A stretch of 37,956 nucleotides of DNA from a virus, in IMG/VR virus record IMGVR_UViG_3300031578_000154, positions 1-37,956 of that record; one strand, 5' to 3'. Position numbers and translations under genes: made by a program. Position 1 is the first letter of the stretch. The number at the start of each line of letters is the position of its first letter. The notes beneath the pieces were generated by a model. It made no database searches. It was given only the letters and a program-made list of their open reading frames with translations, and was not told the DNA's origin. This document shows positions 1 through 8,308 of the stretch, piece after piece.

Positions 1-1
1 C

Positions 2-2221
2 AAACTTAATGATATATTTGGGGACGATCTGGCTATTGAGCTTCAACCTAATGGTATGAGGCGTAAATCTAATCTTTATGGTAACGAAGTGGATCAGGTG
101 TTCACCAATCGTCAGCTAAAGAAGTTAGCTGATGAATTGGGTATAAAGTGTATCGTAGCGAATGATTCCCATTATGTAAGACCAGAACAACACAAAGCTC
201 ATGATGTTATGTTGGCAATCGCGTCTGGACAGCCATTATCATCTGGGGCTCGTTTGAAATATGATGTTCCTGATTTCTATATGAAGTCTGAAGAAGAGGT
301 GGTCAGCAAATTAACTCGTATGTTTGGTGAAAAGTTTGCACAAGAGTGTGTGGACAACACCGTTTACTTTGCAGATAAATGTGAATTTCCAGAATGGATA
401 GATCCTAAATATTCTAATCCTTCTGGCAAAGAGCTGCCAGAGTTTCCGGTAAAGGATCAAAAAGATTATAAGAATTTTCTCCAGTGGGCTAAACAAAACC
501 CAGTAGAAGGCATTGCTGAAGATTCACTATATCTCCGTTATAAATGTGAAATTGGTTTGAATAAAAAATTTCCAGCCGACCAACAGAAGCCGTATCGTGA
601 TCGTCTTAAAGAAGAGTTTGAAGTTATTGAATTTCACGGTTTCAGTTCGTACATGCTTATTGTGGAAGATTATATCGATTTTTGTCGTGAAAACAATATT
701 AGAGTTGGACCCGGGAGGGGATCCGTTGGAGGATCTCTAATTGGTTATTTAACCGACATTCATACTGCCGACCCACTAAAGTATGGTTTAATTTTTGCCC
801 GCTTCCATAATAAAGAGAAAACCAGCTTTCCCGACATTGATATCGACTTCGCCTCGTCTAAACGTGATTTGGTACAGAAGTATATTAGAGAAAAGTATGG
901 TGAGGATTATGTAGCTCACGTTTCTAATGTGAACACAATGACTCCTAAACCATATGCTAAAGCTATTGCGCGTACATTTGAATTTGGTGGTGATCGTAAG
1001 ACGGCAGTTGCTGTTGGAATGGCAATTGCTGACGCTATACCTCCAGAATTAAAAACCGTAAGTACTGCAATAGAAAATGCCCCACTGTTTGGCGAGTACG
1101 CTAAAAAATATCCTGAGCTAGCTGAATTTGCTAAGGATTTAGGCGGTAAGGCAGTGGCGTGGTCAACCCATGCGGGTGGTTTGGTGATTGGTTCTCGCCC
1201 ACTTCCAGGTTTAATTCCACTACGTCGTGATAAAGATGGGAATATAGCTATAGAGTATGATAAAGATCGTGCCGAAGCTAACGGTTTGGTGAAAATGGAT
1301 ACGTTAGCTGTGGAAACGTTGGATAAAATTGATAATACCTACATTCTCATTAAAGCAAACGGCAAAGAGCCTCCACCAGATCCGCCAGATTATGATGAGT
1401 GTGATAAAGCAACTTATGATTTAATTTCTAGTGGAAATACCTTCGGTGTTTTTCAGCTTGGCAAGAGTGGCGGCACTGTTGATTTATGTCGTAAAGTTAA
1501 ACCAACCAATCTTGAGGACTTAGCTATTATTAACAGCTTGGCACGCCCGGCTGCACGTGATATTCGTAAAGATTTTGTTAAAACTAAGAATGGCGAAATG
1601 CCTGTAGAAATAATACACACGTCATTGGAACGTGCATTCAGACCAACTTTGGGTTTTGGTTTATATGAAGAATGTTTAATGTACTTGGCGCAGGACGTGG
1701 CTGGTTGGACTATGCATGAAGCAGATCGTTTGCGCAAGCTAACTAAAGAGAAAGGGAAAAATCCTGAGAAGGTAAAAGGGTGGAAAGAAGATTTTATTCA
1801 AGGTGCAATAAAGAATGGAATTGGTAAGAAACTTGGAGAAACTATTTGGGAAGAAGTGGTTAATAAATTTCAAGGATACGGTTTTAATCATTGCCTACAC
1901 TTTTTGGAAACTGTTGATATATATACTTATGACGGACAGTTTATTGAATCAAAACCAATCCAACAAGTTAAGTCCGGCGAGTTTGTTAAATCAAGAGATG
2001 AAGAATTTGGCGAAGATATATTTATTGAGGTAATTTGTAATCACGATAATGGAGAGTTAGATTTAGTAGAGGTAGAGTTGGATACTGGGGAAAGGATAAA
2101 ATGCACAATGAATCACAAATTCAGAACAGTGGAGAATGGAGAAATGTTACCACTGAAACAGATAATAAAGGACGGACTAACTATCGTTGTAAAAGATGTC
2201 AAAAACGATTCTGGAATATAG
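2..2221 (+). CDS. dnaE: DNA polymerase III alpha (DnaE), N-terminal part fused to split intein-N; 5' partial
   Basis: This is the replicative C-family DNA polymerase of the phage. The frame is open from base 2, so the true start lies outside the window; 739 codons are visible. The left end is the last part of the PHP domain (NDSHYV near 170). The palm follows, with GPGRGSVGGS near 709-738, the catalytic PDIDID at 830-847, and a third acidic position in KMD at about 1292-1300. The polymerase sequence runs to GYGFNH (ends 1891) and then changes at Cys 1892 into an intein N-half, ending at the stop at 2219-2221. The remainder of DnaE is encoded from 3245 onward. Active polymerase should therefore need protein trans-splicing with the product of 3134-4432. 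The family assignment is secure; splicing activity is inferred from conserved motifs. Confidence 0.93.
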   Translation, partial: KLNDIFGDDLAIELQPNGMRRKSNLYGNEVDQVFTNRQLKKLADELGIKCIVANDSHYVRPEQHKAHDVMLAIASGQPLSSGARLKYDVPDFYMKSEEEVVSKLTRMFGEKFAQECVDNTVYFADKCEFPEWIDPKYSNPSGKELPEFPVKDQKDYKNFLQWAKQNPVEGIAEDSLYLRYKCEIGLNKKFPADQQKPYRDRLKEEFEVIEFHGFSSYMLIVEDYIDFCRENNIRVGPGRGSVGGSLIGYLTDIHTADPLKYGLIFARFHNKEKTSFPDIDIDFASSKRDLVQKYIREKYGEDYVAHVSNVNTMTPKPYAKAIARTFEFGGDRKTAVAVGMAIADAIPPELKTVSTAIENAPLFGEYAKKYPELAEFAKDLGGKAVAWSTHAGGLVIGSRPLPGLIPLRRDKDGNIAIEYDKDRAEANGLVKMDTLAVETLDKIDNTYILIKANGKEPPPDPPDYDECDKATYDLISSGNTFGVFQLGKSGGTVDLCRKVKPTNLEDLAIINSLARPAARDIRKDFVKTKNGEMPVEIIHTSLERAFRPTLGFGLYEECLMYLAQDVAGWTMHEADRLRKLTKEKGKNPEKVKGWKEDFIQGAIKNGIGKKLGETIWEEVVNKFQGYGFNHCLHFLETVDIYTYDGQFIESKPIQQVKSGEFVKSRDEEFGEDIFIEVICNHDNGELDLVEVELDTGERIKCTMNHKFRTVENGEMLPLKQIIKDGLTIVVKDVKNDSGI
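1892..2218 (+). other. Split intein N-half (IntN) in DnaE
   Basis: This 109-residue segment begins with Cys1 in CLHFLETVDIYT (block A). It carries block B near its end as GERIKCTMNHKF, with the TxxH signature. It then stops without any endonuclease domain or C-terminal splicing block. The matching C-half, with block F/G and terminal Asn, is in another gene at 3134-3244. The insertion lies inside the conserved DnaE motif GYGFN-K/H-SHA, between His and Ser. Confidence 0.9.
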
Positions 2222-3141
2222 ATAAAGCTAATACTCATGTGCCAGGCTGCAAATTAAAGTTTTCTAATTTAAAAGATGGCGTTGATTTCGTTGTTTGCAA
2301 ATTGTGTGGTTGGCACGCTTTGCAACTAACTAGTCATCTGCGTGGTGTACACAATAGAGATTCAAAAAAATATAATAAACAATATGGTCCTGTTATTTGT
2401 GAAAATTCAAAACAGAATCATTGTTCCGCTGCAAAAGATGCTGGCAACTGGCTTGCAAAAGCTAAAAAGAGAGGAGATGACCTTTCCGAGTACAAAGTTA
2501 AAATGAGTAAAGCTGTTAGTGAAGCAATAATGTCTAATCCTGAGGATAGAAAACGTCGGGCGCAAGTTATGTCTAATGTCAATCGTTCCGACGTAATGCG
2601 TAAAAAAGCATCAGAAACAGCCAAGAGAACTTCTGCCAGAAAAGATGTTCAAGAAAACCGCGCAGCGCAGTTAAAAAAGTGGAGGGATAATAATCCGGAG
2701 GATTTTTATAATAAATGTATTGCGAAGATGATTTCGTCATGGCAAAGTAAACCCGAAATTGAATTGTTTACAAAAATATCTATTAGGTCAGATTATTGTT
2801 TTAAAAGAAACCAACGGGTAAAATCGAAAACATTTATATCAAAAACTAAAATAAAACAAATAGATTTTGCAGATCGTAAAAAAAGAGTATACGTAGAGTT
2901 TGATGGTATCCTACATTTCGTAGAACAAAGAATTAATCAGTTAAAACTAATACAGCAAAAAGATCGATTGCTTGACGAACACATTATTAAACACCAATGG
3001 ATGTTAATTAGAGTTTCATACGATCAATTTTCCTATCGTAAGAGTGATTATGGATTTAATAAAGATTGTTTAGATAAAGTATTTAGCATTTTAGATAATC
3101 CAACACCTGGAGTCCATTACATTGGTAAGGCATATGAGTAA
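2101..3141 (+). CDS. Free-standing Vsr-like homing endonuclease inside the fractured dnaE gene
   Basis: This 346-residue protein lies between the two dnaE halves. ATG 2101 is preceded by a strong ribosome site (GGGGAAAGG, about 6 bases upstream), so the gene overlaps the intein-N frame by 121 bases in another frame. Residues about 30-52 form a Cys/His finger (CKRC ... HVPGC). A second, MucR/Ros-like finger follows (CKLCGW ... SHLRGVH). A basic helical middle with NUMOD3-like repeats comes next. The C-terminus has a Vsr/EDxHD-type nuclease core: D255, E266-F-D268-G, H272 and D288, followed by a strand ending in LIRV. This family (I-Bth0305I-like) is known from metagenomic fractured genes. It probably spreads the split-intein break by cutting uninterrupted dnaE. 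DNA target and activity are inferred. Confidence 0.8.
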   Translation: MHNESQIQNSGEWRNVTTETDNKGRTNYRCKRCQKRFWNIDKANTHVPGCKLKFSNLKDGVDFVVCKLCGWHALQLTSHLRGVHNRDSKKYNKQYGPVICENSKQNHCSAAKDAGNWLAKAKKRGDDLSEYKVKMSKAVSEAIMSNPEDRKRRAQVMSNVNRSDVMRKKASETAKRTSARKDVQENRAAQLKKWRDNNPEDFYNKCIAKMISSWQSKPEIELFTKISIRSDYCFKRNQRVKSKTFISKTKIKQIDFADRKKRVYVEFDGILHFVEQRINQLKLIQQKDRLLDEHIIKHQWMLIRVSYDQFSYRKSDYGFNKDCLDKVFSILDNPTPGVHYIGKAYE

Positions 3142-3244
3142 CATAAAATCAGTTAAACCAATAGGTAAACATCGTGTCTACGATCTTGAAGTGAAACATC
3201 TAGATCACCAATATTATCTTTCTAATGGCGTGTTGACTAGTAAC
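3134..3244 (+). other. Split intein C-half (IntC) in DnaE
   Basis: This 37-residue segment carries block F (HRVYDLEVKHLDHQYYLSNG) and block G (GVLTSN). It ends in the required Asn, with Ser as the +1 extein residue. The penultimate residue is Ser instead of the usual His. The sequence is in frame with the DnaE C-extein. Confidence 0.88.
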
Positions 3245-4432
3245 TCTCATGCAATTTTTTATTCTATGATTGGATACCACACCGCTTATCTTAAAGCTCA
3301 TTTTCCATTGGAATTTTTAGTATCCAACCTTATGAGCGAAGTAAATTCAAATTCTTTAGGAGCAAAGGATAATATTACTCGCATCAAAGAAGAAATTAGA
3401 CAACTTAATGTTGCTATTTTACCGCCGGACATAAATACATCCAGTACAACCTATACTATTGTTGATGATAATACATTAATGACTGGGATGGATGCTCTAA
3501 AAAACATGGGAAAGGATGCTATTCCTGAGATTTTGCCTAAGCGACCCTTCTCTGGTTTTGAGGATTTTATAGCTAAAGTGGATGGACGCAAGGTTCGTGC
3601 TCCTGCTATTCAAGCTTTGGCAGCCAGCGGCAGTTTGGATTCGTTCAATCTAACCCGTAAACAGATGTATTTGTACGCTTCAGATATTAAAAAGAAGATT
3701 CAAGTGCATATGAAGAAGCCGGAAGACAAACGAGGAGAGTTTAAGTATCCGTGGCCAGAAGATATTGGTGAGTGGTCTGTAACAGAATTATACGCCATGG
3801 AGCGTGAATATCTTGGTGAGGGACTTACTGGTAACAAATTTGAGGTGTATGACAACTTTTTTACTAAAAAAGCCCCCAGCTTCAAAAAGATGCCCAACAT
3901 CCATCCACCACCGCCCGATGATATGTCAGAGAGGGATCAGAGAAAATATACTAAGCACGTTACTATGATGCAGGCAGAGGTTAAAAACTTCTTTGAGTTC
4001 AAGGTTAAAAAGGAAGATTCTAAAATAAGAGGCGAGGTAATGGCTAAGGTAACCCTAAGTGATCCTTGGGGAAATCAAATGACTATGACCTGCTTCCCAG
4101 ATGGCTGGCTGCATTTACAAAATAGAGTTGCCGAGCTTCTTAATAATAAGTATAAATTTGATACTGGTATTGGGTTATATATAAATGGAGAGCTTAATTG
4201 GTATGATGGTGATATATCATTAATATTTGGGGACGTAGCACGTTGTTGTCCTGCTCCCCAGTTGCCAGTTGATAGAGAGTCAAAGAAAGTTATGGTACGC
4301 AGACCTCGCAAGAAGACTAAAGTAGAAGATGCTGATAGGGATGTTTTATTGGAAGAAATAGAAGACGAATTAGTAGAGCGAGGGCATGCCGATCTAGACG
4401 ATGATGACGATGTACAGGATGGTTTTGTATGA
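3134..4432 (+). CDS. dnaE: Split intein-C fused to the C-terminal part of DNA polymerase III alpha (DnaE)
   Basis: The first 37 residues are an intein C-half and the next 395 are the DnaE C-terminus, beginning SHAIFYSMIGYHTAYLKA at 3245, the direct continuation of GYGFNH at 1891. After the helix-hairpin-helix region (PAIQALAASGSLD) comes the DnaE motif EREYLGEGLTG. An OB-fold-like stretch follows (about 3984-4236), then an acidic tail. I chose ATG 3134 over TTG 3122: it overlaps the endonuclease stop (ATGAGTAA), has AAGG just upstream, and gives a 37-residue intein-C, a normal size for natural split inteins. The mature visible polymerase would be 630 + 395 residues plus the missing N-terminus. 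No repair or fusion of the frame is needed if trans-splicing works. Confidence 0.92.
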   Translation: MSNIKSVKPIGKHRVYDLEVKHLDHQYYLSNGVLTSNSHAIFYSMIGYHTAYLKAHFPLEFLVSNLMSEVNSNSLGAKDNITRIKEEIRQLNVAILPPDINTSSTTYTIVDDNTLMTGMDALKNMGKDAIPEILPKRPFSGFEDFIAKVDGRKVRAPAIQALAASGSLDSFNLTRKQMYLYASDIKKKIQVHMKKPEDKRGEFKYPWPEDIGEWSVTELYAMEREYLGEGLTGNKFEVYDNFFTKKAPSFKKMPNIHPPPPDDMSERDQRKYTKHVTMMQAEVKNFFEFKVKKEDSKIRGEVMAKVTLSDPWGNQMTMTCFPDGWLHLQNRVAELLNNKYKFDTGIGLYINGELNWYDGDISLIFGDVARCCPAPQLPVDRESKKVMVRRPRKKTKVEDADRDVLLEEIEDELVERGHADLDDDDDVQDGFV

Positions 4433-4668
4433 AATATGATATTACTTACATGGAACATAATCCAAACAAAAAACCAACGAAACAGTTTGGAGCGGGTACG
4501 TGGGAAACGTATGATAAGAAGCAGACTAAATTGGATTGTAAGGATGTAGAAGAATTTCTTGACAAACTGTTTTCTTTAGAAAAACAATTTAGTATGCCCA
4601 CGGCAGTTGTAGGTAAATATACTGTATGTGCAGATTTAGGCAGAATTTATGTTAGACCTAAAAGGTAA
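4429..4668 (+). CDS. Hypothetical protein, 79 aa
   Basis: I do not recognise this small protein. Its ATG overlaps the dnaE stop in an ATGA junction, so it is probably translationally coupled to the polymerase's C-terminal gene. It is basic at both ends, contains two isolated cysteines, and shows no signal peptide, membrane segment or known motif. The C-terminal part (TAVVGKYTVCADLGRIYVRPKR) looks like paired beta strands. Coupling to dnaE and the following small genes suggests a replication or DNA-handling accessory, but that rests on position only. Confidence 0.72.
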   Translation: MKYDITYMEHNPNKKPTKQFGAGTWETYDKKQTKLDCKDVEEFLDKLFSLEKQFSMPTAVVGKYTVCADLGRIYVRPKR

Positions 4669-4679
4669 CCGAGGTTAAT

Positions 4680-5342
4680 ATGCAATGTATATCATGTCAA
4701 GCGCCCATTCATCCAGAGTTTGTGCATAGTATTAAATGCAACACATGTCCTGCGTGCGGCGGAGCTATGATGAATGATGCTGCTCAGGAATTATTAAAAG
4801 AACTTGGCGAAGCATTAGTAAAAATGCCCAACGATCCTCAAGGGATTGCCGGATGGTTGTTGTCTAATTACGAACTTCGCAAGATTGGTACCGGGGAGCC
4901 AGTAAACGAATTTTATGGAACACCTAAACAGTCTAAACCGGGACAACCACCAGGGACATTAAAGGTTCCTGAGAGCCGAATTCAGCAATTCTTTAAACAA
5001 GCAGGAGTTAAGCAGCCTAAAAAACCTGAAGATTATGCCGAGATTGTTCAAGAGATTCAAACTGCCGGCGGGGCAGATTACGGCACCGATGGGGTTGTTA
5101 TTGAGGTCAATGAGGATTTTGTAGAGGAAGCTAGGGATCCTGAATATACACAGCAGGTATTATCTGCCATGCAAGGAAAGCCTCCGAGACGAGCTAGTAT
5201 TGGCGGAGCAGCCGCAGCATCACAAGATTTAGATGCAAACATGTCCGATTTACATCCTGCTTTAAGAGGTGATCGTATGCATAGGCTTAAGCAGCAATTG
5301 GAAGTTGGTCAAGGAGGAGTGGGAAAGATTAGGCGCTCATAA
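4680..5342 (+). CDS. Zinc-ribbon protein of unknown function, 220 aa
   Basis: The N-terminus carries a zinc ribbon, CISC at residues 3-6 and CPAC roughly 20 residues later, followed by an alpha-helical stretch and a long, probably flexible region rich in Pro, Gly and Gln. GAGG lies upstream of ATG 4680. No catalytic motif is visible. The protein sits in a run of short overlapping genes between the polymerase and the recombinase. A clamp-loader, transcription or replication adaptor role would fit the place, but nothing in the sequence proves one. Confidence 0.78.
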   Translation: MQCISCQAPIHPEFVHSIKCNTCPACGGAMMNDAAQELLKELGEALVKMPNDPQGIAGWLLSNYELRKIGTGEPVNEFYGTPKQSKPGQPPGTLKVPESRIQQFFKQAGVKQPKKPEDYAEIVQEIQTAGGADYGTDGVVIEVNEDFVEEARDPEYTQQVLSAMQGKPPRRASIGGAAAASQDLDANMSDLHPALRGDRMHRLKQQLEVGQGGVGKIRRS

Positions 5343-5674
5343 TGCCACTACGTATTATTGCCAATAGAAGGATCGAATTAACCGAAGATGAGTGGAAATA
5401 TTATCAAGAGATGTGTAACCATTATATTAGCGGAAAAGAGTTATTTAATAATTTATTTGAAACCAACGAGTCTGGTTTAATAACATTTTTACGACCTCCA
5501 GATGGCAAGTTTAGCATGGAGGTGGTTTTATTTTTACAGAACATCATGGTGCATCAGTATGTTAGAAAAATGTACAGAGAGCATCAAGAGGTTTTAAACG
5601 AGCTAAAAAGCGAATTACAAAAGATAAGCTCTAAGGTCGAGCCGAAGAAGAAAAAGTCAGTCAATAAAAAATGA
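5342..5674 (+). CDS. Hypothetical protein, 110 aa
   Basis: This is a short protein whose ATG overlaps the upstream stop (TAATG). It is predicted to be mostly helical, ending in a strongly basic tail (EPKKKKSVNKK). The middle contains a segment shaped like FLRPPDGKFSMEVVLFLQN. No known family is recognised. Its stop overlaps the next start, so it belongs to a coupled set of genes leading to the recombinase. Confidence 0.75.
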   Translation: MPLRIIANRRIELTEDEWKYYQEMCNHYISGKELFNNLFETNESGLITFLRPPDGKFSMEVVLFLQNIMVHQYVRKMYREHQEVLNELKSELQKISSKVEPKKKKSVNKK

Positions 5675-6153
5675 CTGAAGTAGATTGGGATACGCCCACT
5701 TCTGAAGAAGAAGAATCGGCAGAAGAGCATGAAGAAACCCGAGGGGAAGTTGTGGAGCGTCTCATTAGCGCCATATCATTGGAGATCAATGATGCGCATA
5801 AACAGAAATATGAAATGGAAAATGCCGACAGCACCGCCGCGCTTTGTCTTGAGGCTCAGAGGGAGCTTGCGGAGTTTTTATCAGACGCAGAGTTTCTTGC
5901 CAAAGAAAAGAAAACTGAAGTCGAGAGAATAGAATCGGAGCAATATTTTTATTATAAAGGAAAAGCGGTTGGAAGAACCAGCGACGCAGCATTAAAACAA
6001 GAAACAGCCAAAGATAAAGAAGTACTAAAGGCAAAAAAAGTTCAATTCCGAGCAGAAGCCGATTATAATAAATGGCGTAATTTGTTCGGATTTCTAAAAG
6101 ACGCCCACCATTACTTCAGAGGAGTGGCTAAAGGTAAAAATGAATGGAGTTAA
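5671..6153 (+). CDS. Hypothetical coiled-coil protein upstream of the recombinase, 160 aa
   Basis: An acidic N-terminus (TSEEEESAEEHEE) is followed by long, charged, coiled-coil-like helices. The C-terminal third, near YFYYKGKAVGR and WRNLFGFLKDAHHYFRG, has aromatic residues and looks like a folded helical unit. It overlaps the previous gene by four bases and ends three bases before the recombinase start. A recombination-mediator role beside the UvsX-like gene would suit its size and place, but I see no diagnostic motif, so the function is unknown. Confidence 0.75.
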   Translation: MTEVDWDTPTSEEEESAEEHEETRGEVVERLISAISLEINDAHKQKYEMENADSTAALCLEAQRELAEFLSDAEFLAKEKKTEVERIESEQYFYYKGKAVGRTSDAALKQETAKDKEVLKAKKVQFRAEADYNKWRNLFGFLKDAHHYFRGVAKGKNEWS

Positions 6154-6155
6154 TT

Positions 6156-7196
6156 ATGGGACGACCACCCAAAAAGAAGAATAAAATAGATATTAGTACA
6201 TTACTTAAACAAGTACAAGCATCTTATGGAAAAGATAAAGGACGAGCGGGAGAGGTAAGTACCGGAAGTTCTCTCGTCCGTCCCAATCGGGATGAACAGT
6301 TTGTGTGTTGGAAAGATTCTCCTTGGGAGGCTTTGACCCAAATTCGTGGTTTACCTTTTGGGCGTATATGTCAGATTGCTGGCAAGCCAGATAGTGGTAA
6401 AAGTACCCACGCTATGCAGTTTATGAAGAACGCGCAAGATCAGGACTACGTAGTGATATTGTGGGATGCTGAGAATAAATTTAGCGCCACCAGATTCGAT
6501 AAGTATTTTGGTGGCTGCTCTGACGACTTACTATTAGTAAGATCAAAAATGATATTGGAAGGTGGTGATAGAATAGAACGTTTCATTCACGAAACGAAAA
6601 AAATGGATCCTGACGCAAAAATTCTTGTTGTTTGGGATTCAGTTGGCGGCACGCTTGCCAAAAACGAAGGAGTTGAAGTTACCGAAAAAGACGGCAAGGA
6701 TAATAAATATGAGGGAAGCATGTCTGATAGCAAACAGCTTGCTTCCGCTGCCAAAGAAAACGGAACAATCCTGCGTGGTTTTATCCGTTTAATGGAAAAA
6801 TATAAAGACAAGAAGACAAACGACGAAGCTATTTCTATATTGTTAATTAACCAAACCTATTCTAATATCGGCTCACACGGACAAAAAGAATCCGGTGGGC
6901 AGAAGGTAGAATTCTTCTCTTCAATTATCGTGCAATTGACTCGCAAGGGCGATTTAACCTTTATGCGCGATAAGATCAAAAGAAAGAAAGGTATCGTCAG
7001 CCGTGCAAAGGTATCTAAGAACCATTTGTTTGATGGGGAAGATACCATTGCTGAATTAGAGCTGGCGATTACTGCGGGCGGAATCAATCTACTCTCAGAT
7101 TACAAGATTCTAGATAAGAACTCAAAATCTGGATGGGAGTCGAATGATGATGCTGACGTAGAGGTCGAGGCTCCTCAACCGAATGAGTCTAATTAA
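6156..7196 (+). CDS. uvsX: RecA/UvsX-like recombinase
   Basis: This ATP-dependent strand-exchange protein works in phage recombination, replication and repair. Walker A is GKPDSGKST at residues 76-84, and a Walker B-like strand is ILVVWDSVGG. A RecA-type region ILLINQTYSNIGSHG ... GGQKVEFFSS, close to the loop 2 area, precedes the final beta strands. Length, 346 residues, is normal for the family. I chose ATG 6156 over ATG 6144 because GGAG lies 6 bases before it and the earlier start overlaps the upstream gene. The basic N-terminus (GRPPKKKNK) is unusual and may bind DNA. It works alongside the single-strand binding protein at 7562 and the resolvase at 8309. Confidence 0.9.
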   Translation: MGRPPKKKNKIDISTLLKQVQASYGKDKGRAGEVSTGSSLVRPNRDEQFVCWKDSPWEALTQIRGLPFGRICQIAGKPDSGKSTHAMQFMKNAQDQDYVVILWDAENKFSATRFDKYFGGCSDDLLLVRSKMILEGGDRIERFIHETKKMDPDAKILVVWDSVGGTLAKNEGVEVTEKDGKDNKYEGSMSDSKQLASAAKENGTILRGFIRLMEKYKDKKTNDEAISILLINQTYSNIGSHGQKESGGQKVEFFSSIIVQLTRKGDLTFMRDKIKRKKGIVSRAKVSKNHLFDGEDTIAELELAITAGGINLLSDYKILDKNSKSGWESNDDADVEVEAPQPNESN

Positions 7197-7542
7197 CATG
7201 CAGCAAATAGGCGATGTTAAACAGCAGGAAGCGATAGCAGAATCTCTTGCTAATACACGAATTGGTGGTAAGAATTCTGCTAATAAAATCTTATATCTTG
7301 TAAGGGTAGAAGACCCCACTGTGAAGGCTAAATGTCGGACTTATATAGGTCTTAAACTTAGAGAAGATCCGTCGATGCTCGATGTAGTAGGGTACGAAAC
7401 CAATCTACAAACGCAAAATAAATTGACTTCTTATTCAGGTGCTTTAGAACACGCCAAAAAAAGCAATAATGTAAAGATATTTCATAAACGCATACCTTGG
7501 GCACGAATTCTAGACATAGAAAATAAGTCGTATAACAAATAG
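7183..7542 (+). CDS. Hypothetical protein, 119 aa
   Basis: This protein starts inside the recombinase 3' end. A second ATG at 7198, just after the recombinase stop, is an equally possible start, as neither has a strong ribosome site. The product is basic with alternating short strands and helices. I see no recognisable domain, signal peptide or membrane segment. Its place between the recombinase and the single-strand binding protein suggests a replication/recombination partner, by position only. Confidence 0.72.
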   Translation: MSLINMQQIGDVKQQEAIAESLANTRIGGKNSANKILYLVRVEDPTVKAKCRTYIGLKLREDPSMLDVVGYETNLQTQNKLTSYSGALEHAKKSNNVKIFHKRIPWARILDIENKSYNK

Positions 7543-7561
7543 CGAAAAAAGAGGAAACAAA

Positions 7562-8230
7562 ATGAGTAATAATAAATACGGAATGGTATCATGGGACGAG
7601 GTTGAAACCCAAACAGTTTCTCCTAATCAATCACGTCGGGATCTTTTCATGAGACTCGACGCAGGTTCTAACACGATTAGAATCCTAACTAAACCGCACG
7701 AGTACCTGATGCATAGGTATAAGACCGACCCGAACGATCCTGGGTATGGTGAGCGCGTGCTGTCGAGCATTTATCACGGTAGCGATCCTTTGATGGAGCG
7801 TGGCTTCAAGCCAAAGAGGCGTTGGTTAATTGGTATCATTGATCGATCCACTCAGAGCTATAAGATTCTGGATTTGGGTGTGTCCATTTTTAAGGGCATC
7901 CAGGCTCTGACACGTGACGAGGATTGGGGAGACCCTTCTCAGTACGATGTTGATATCAAGGTAGACAAGAAGGGCGGACCGACGGGTTACTACACTGTAA
8001 CTCCTAAGCAGCCTAAACCTCTTACTCCTGCCGATTTGGAAATCAAGTCGCAGGCAGACCTTGAGGAGCTAAAGCGTAAGTGTACTCCTCCAACCGTTGA
8101 ACAGGTCAACGAGCGTATCGCAGCTATTGATGCGAAGAGTAAATCACGCAGCGGTACCGTTGCCACAGCTTCAGTTGCAAACGCAACTGACGATTACGAC
8201 TTTCCTGCAGTGGACGAGTCGGGAGCTTAA
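7562..8230 (+). CDS. gp32-like single-stranded DNA-binding protein
   Basis: This protein is expected to coat single-stranded DNA during replication and recombination. The core has the phage SSB pattern: LFMRLDAGSNTIRIL near residues 27-41, then KPKRRWLIGIIDR and a following YKILDLGVSIFKGIQAL. After these comes DWGDPSQYDVDIKV, ending in YYTVTPKQPKPL. The C-terminus is acidic with an aromatic (DDYDFPAVDESGA), as in proteins that recruit partners through their tail. GAGGAA sits 6 bases before the ATG, and the gene is more GC-rich in codon use than its neighbours. A strong terminator follows, as expected for a highly expressed gene. The assignment is by pattern, not by alignment. Confidence 0.8.
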   Translation: MSNNKYGMVSWDEVETQTVSPNQSRRDLFMRLDAGSNTIRILTKPHEYLMHRYKTDPNDPGYGERVLSSIYHGSDPLMERGFKPKRRWLIGIIDRSTQSYKILDLGVSIFKGIQALTRDEDWGDPSQYDVDIKVDKKGGPTGYYTVTPKQPKPLTPADLEIKSQADLEELKRKCTPPTVEQVNERIAAIDAKSKSRSGTVATASVANATDDYDFPAVDESGA

Positions 8231-8255
8231 TAAATAATAAGCTAATCAATAATTG

Positions 8256-8289
8256 AAAAGGGCGGCTTTCGGGCCGCCCTTTTCTTTTT
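8256..8289 (+). terminator. Rho-independent terminator after the SSB gene
   Basis: A perfect 11-base-pair stem (AAAAGGGCGGC / GCCGCCCTTTT) with the loop TTTCGG is followed by a T-rich run. It lies 25 bases after the SSB stop codon. Confidence 0.95.
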
Positions 8290-8308
8290 AGGTGTTATAT
8301 GATTATGT

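Noticed and set aside
3122-3136. TTG 3122 as the start of the second dnaE gene
   Set aside because: ATG 3134 is in the same frame, overlaps the upstream stop in a typical way, and gives a normal 37-residue intein half.
1892-3244. dnaE broken by a frameshift or sequencing error
   Set aside because: Both sides end in complete intein splicing blocks and a full-length endonuclease gene lies between them, so this is an arranged break rather than an error.
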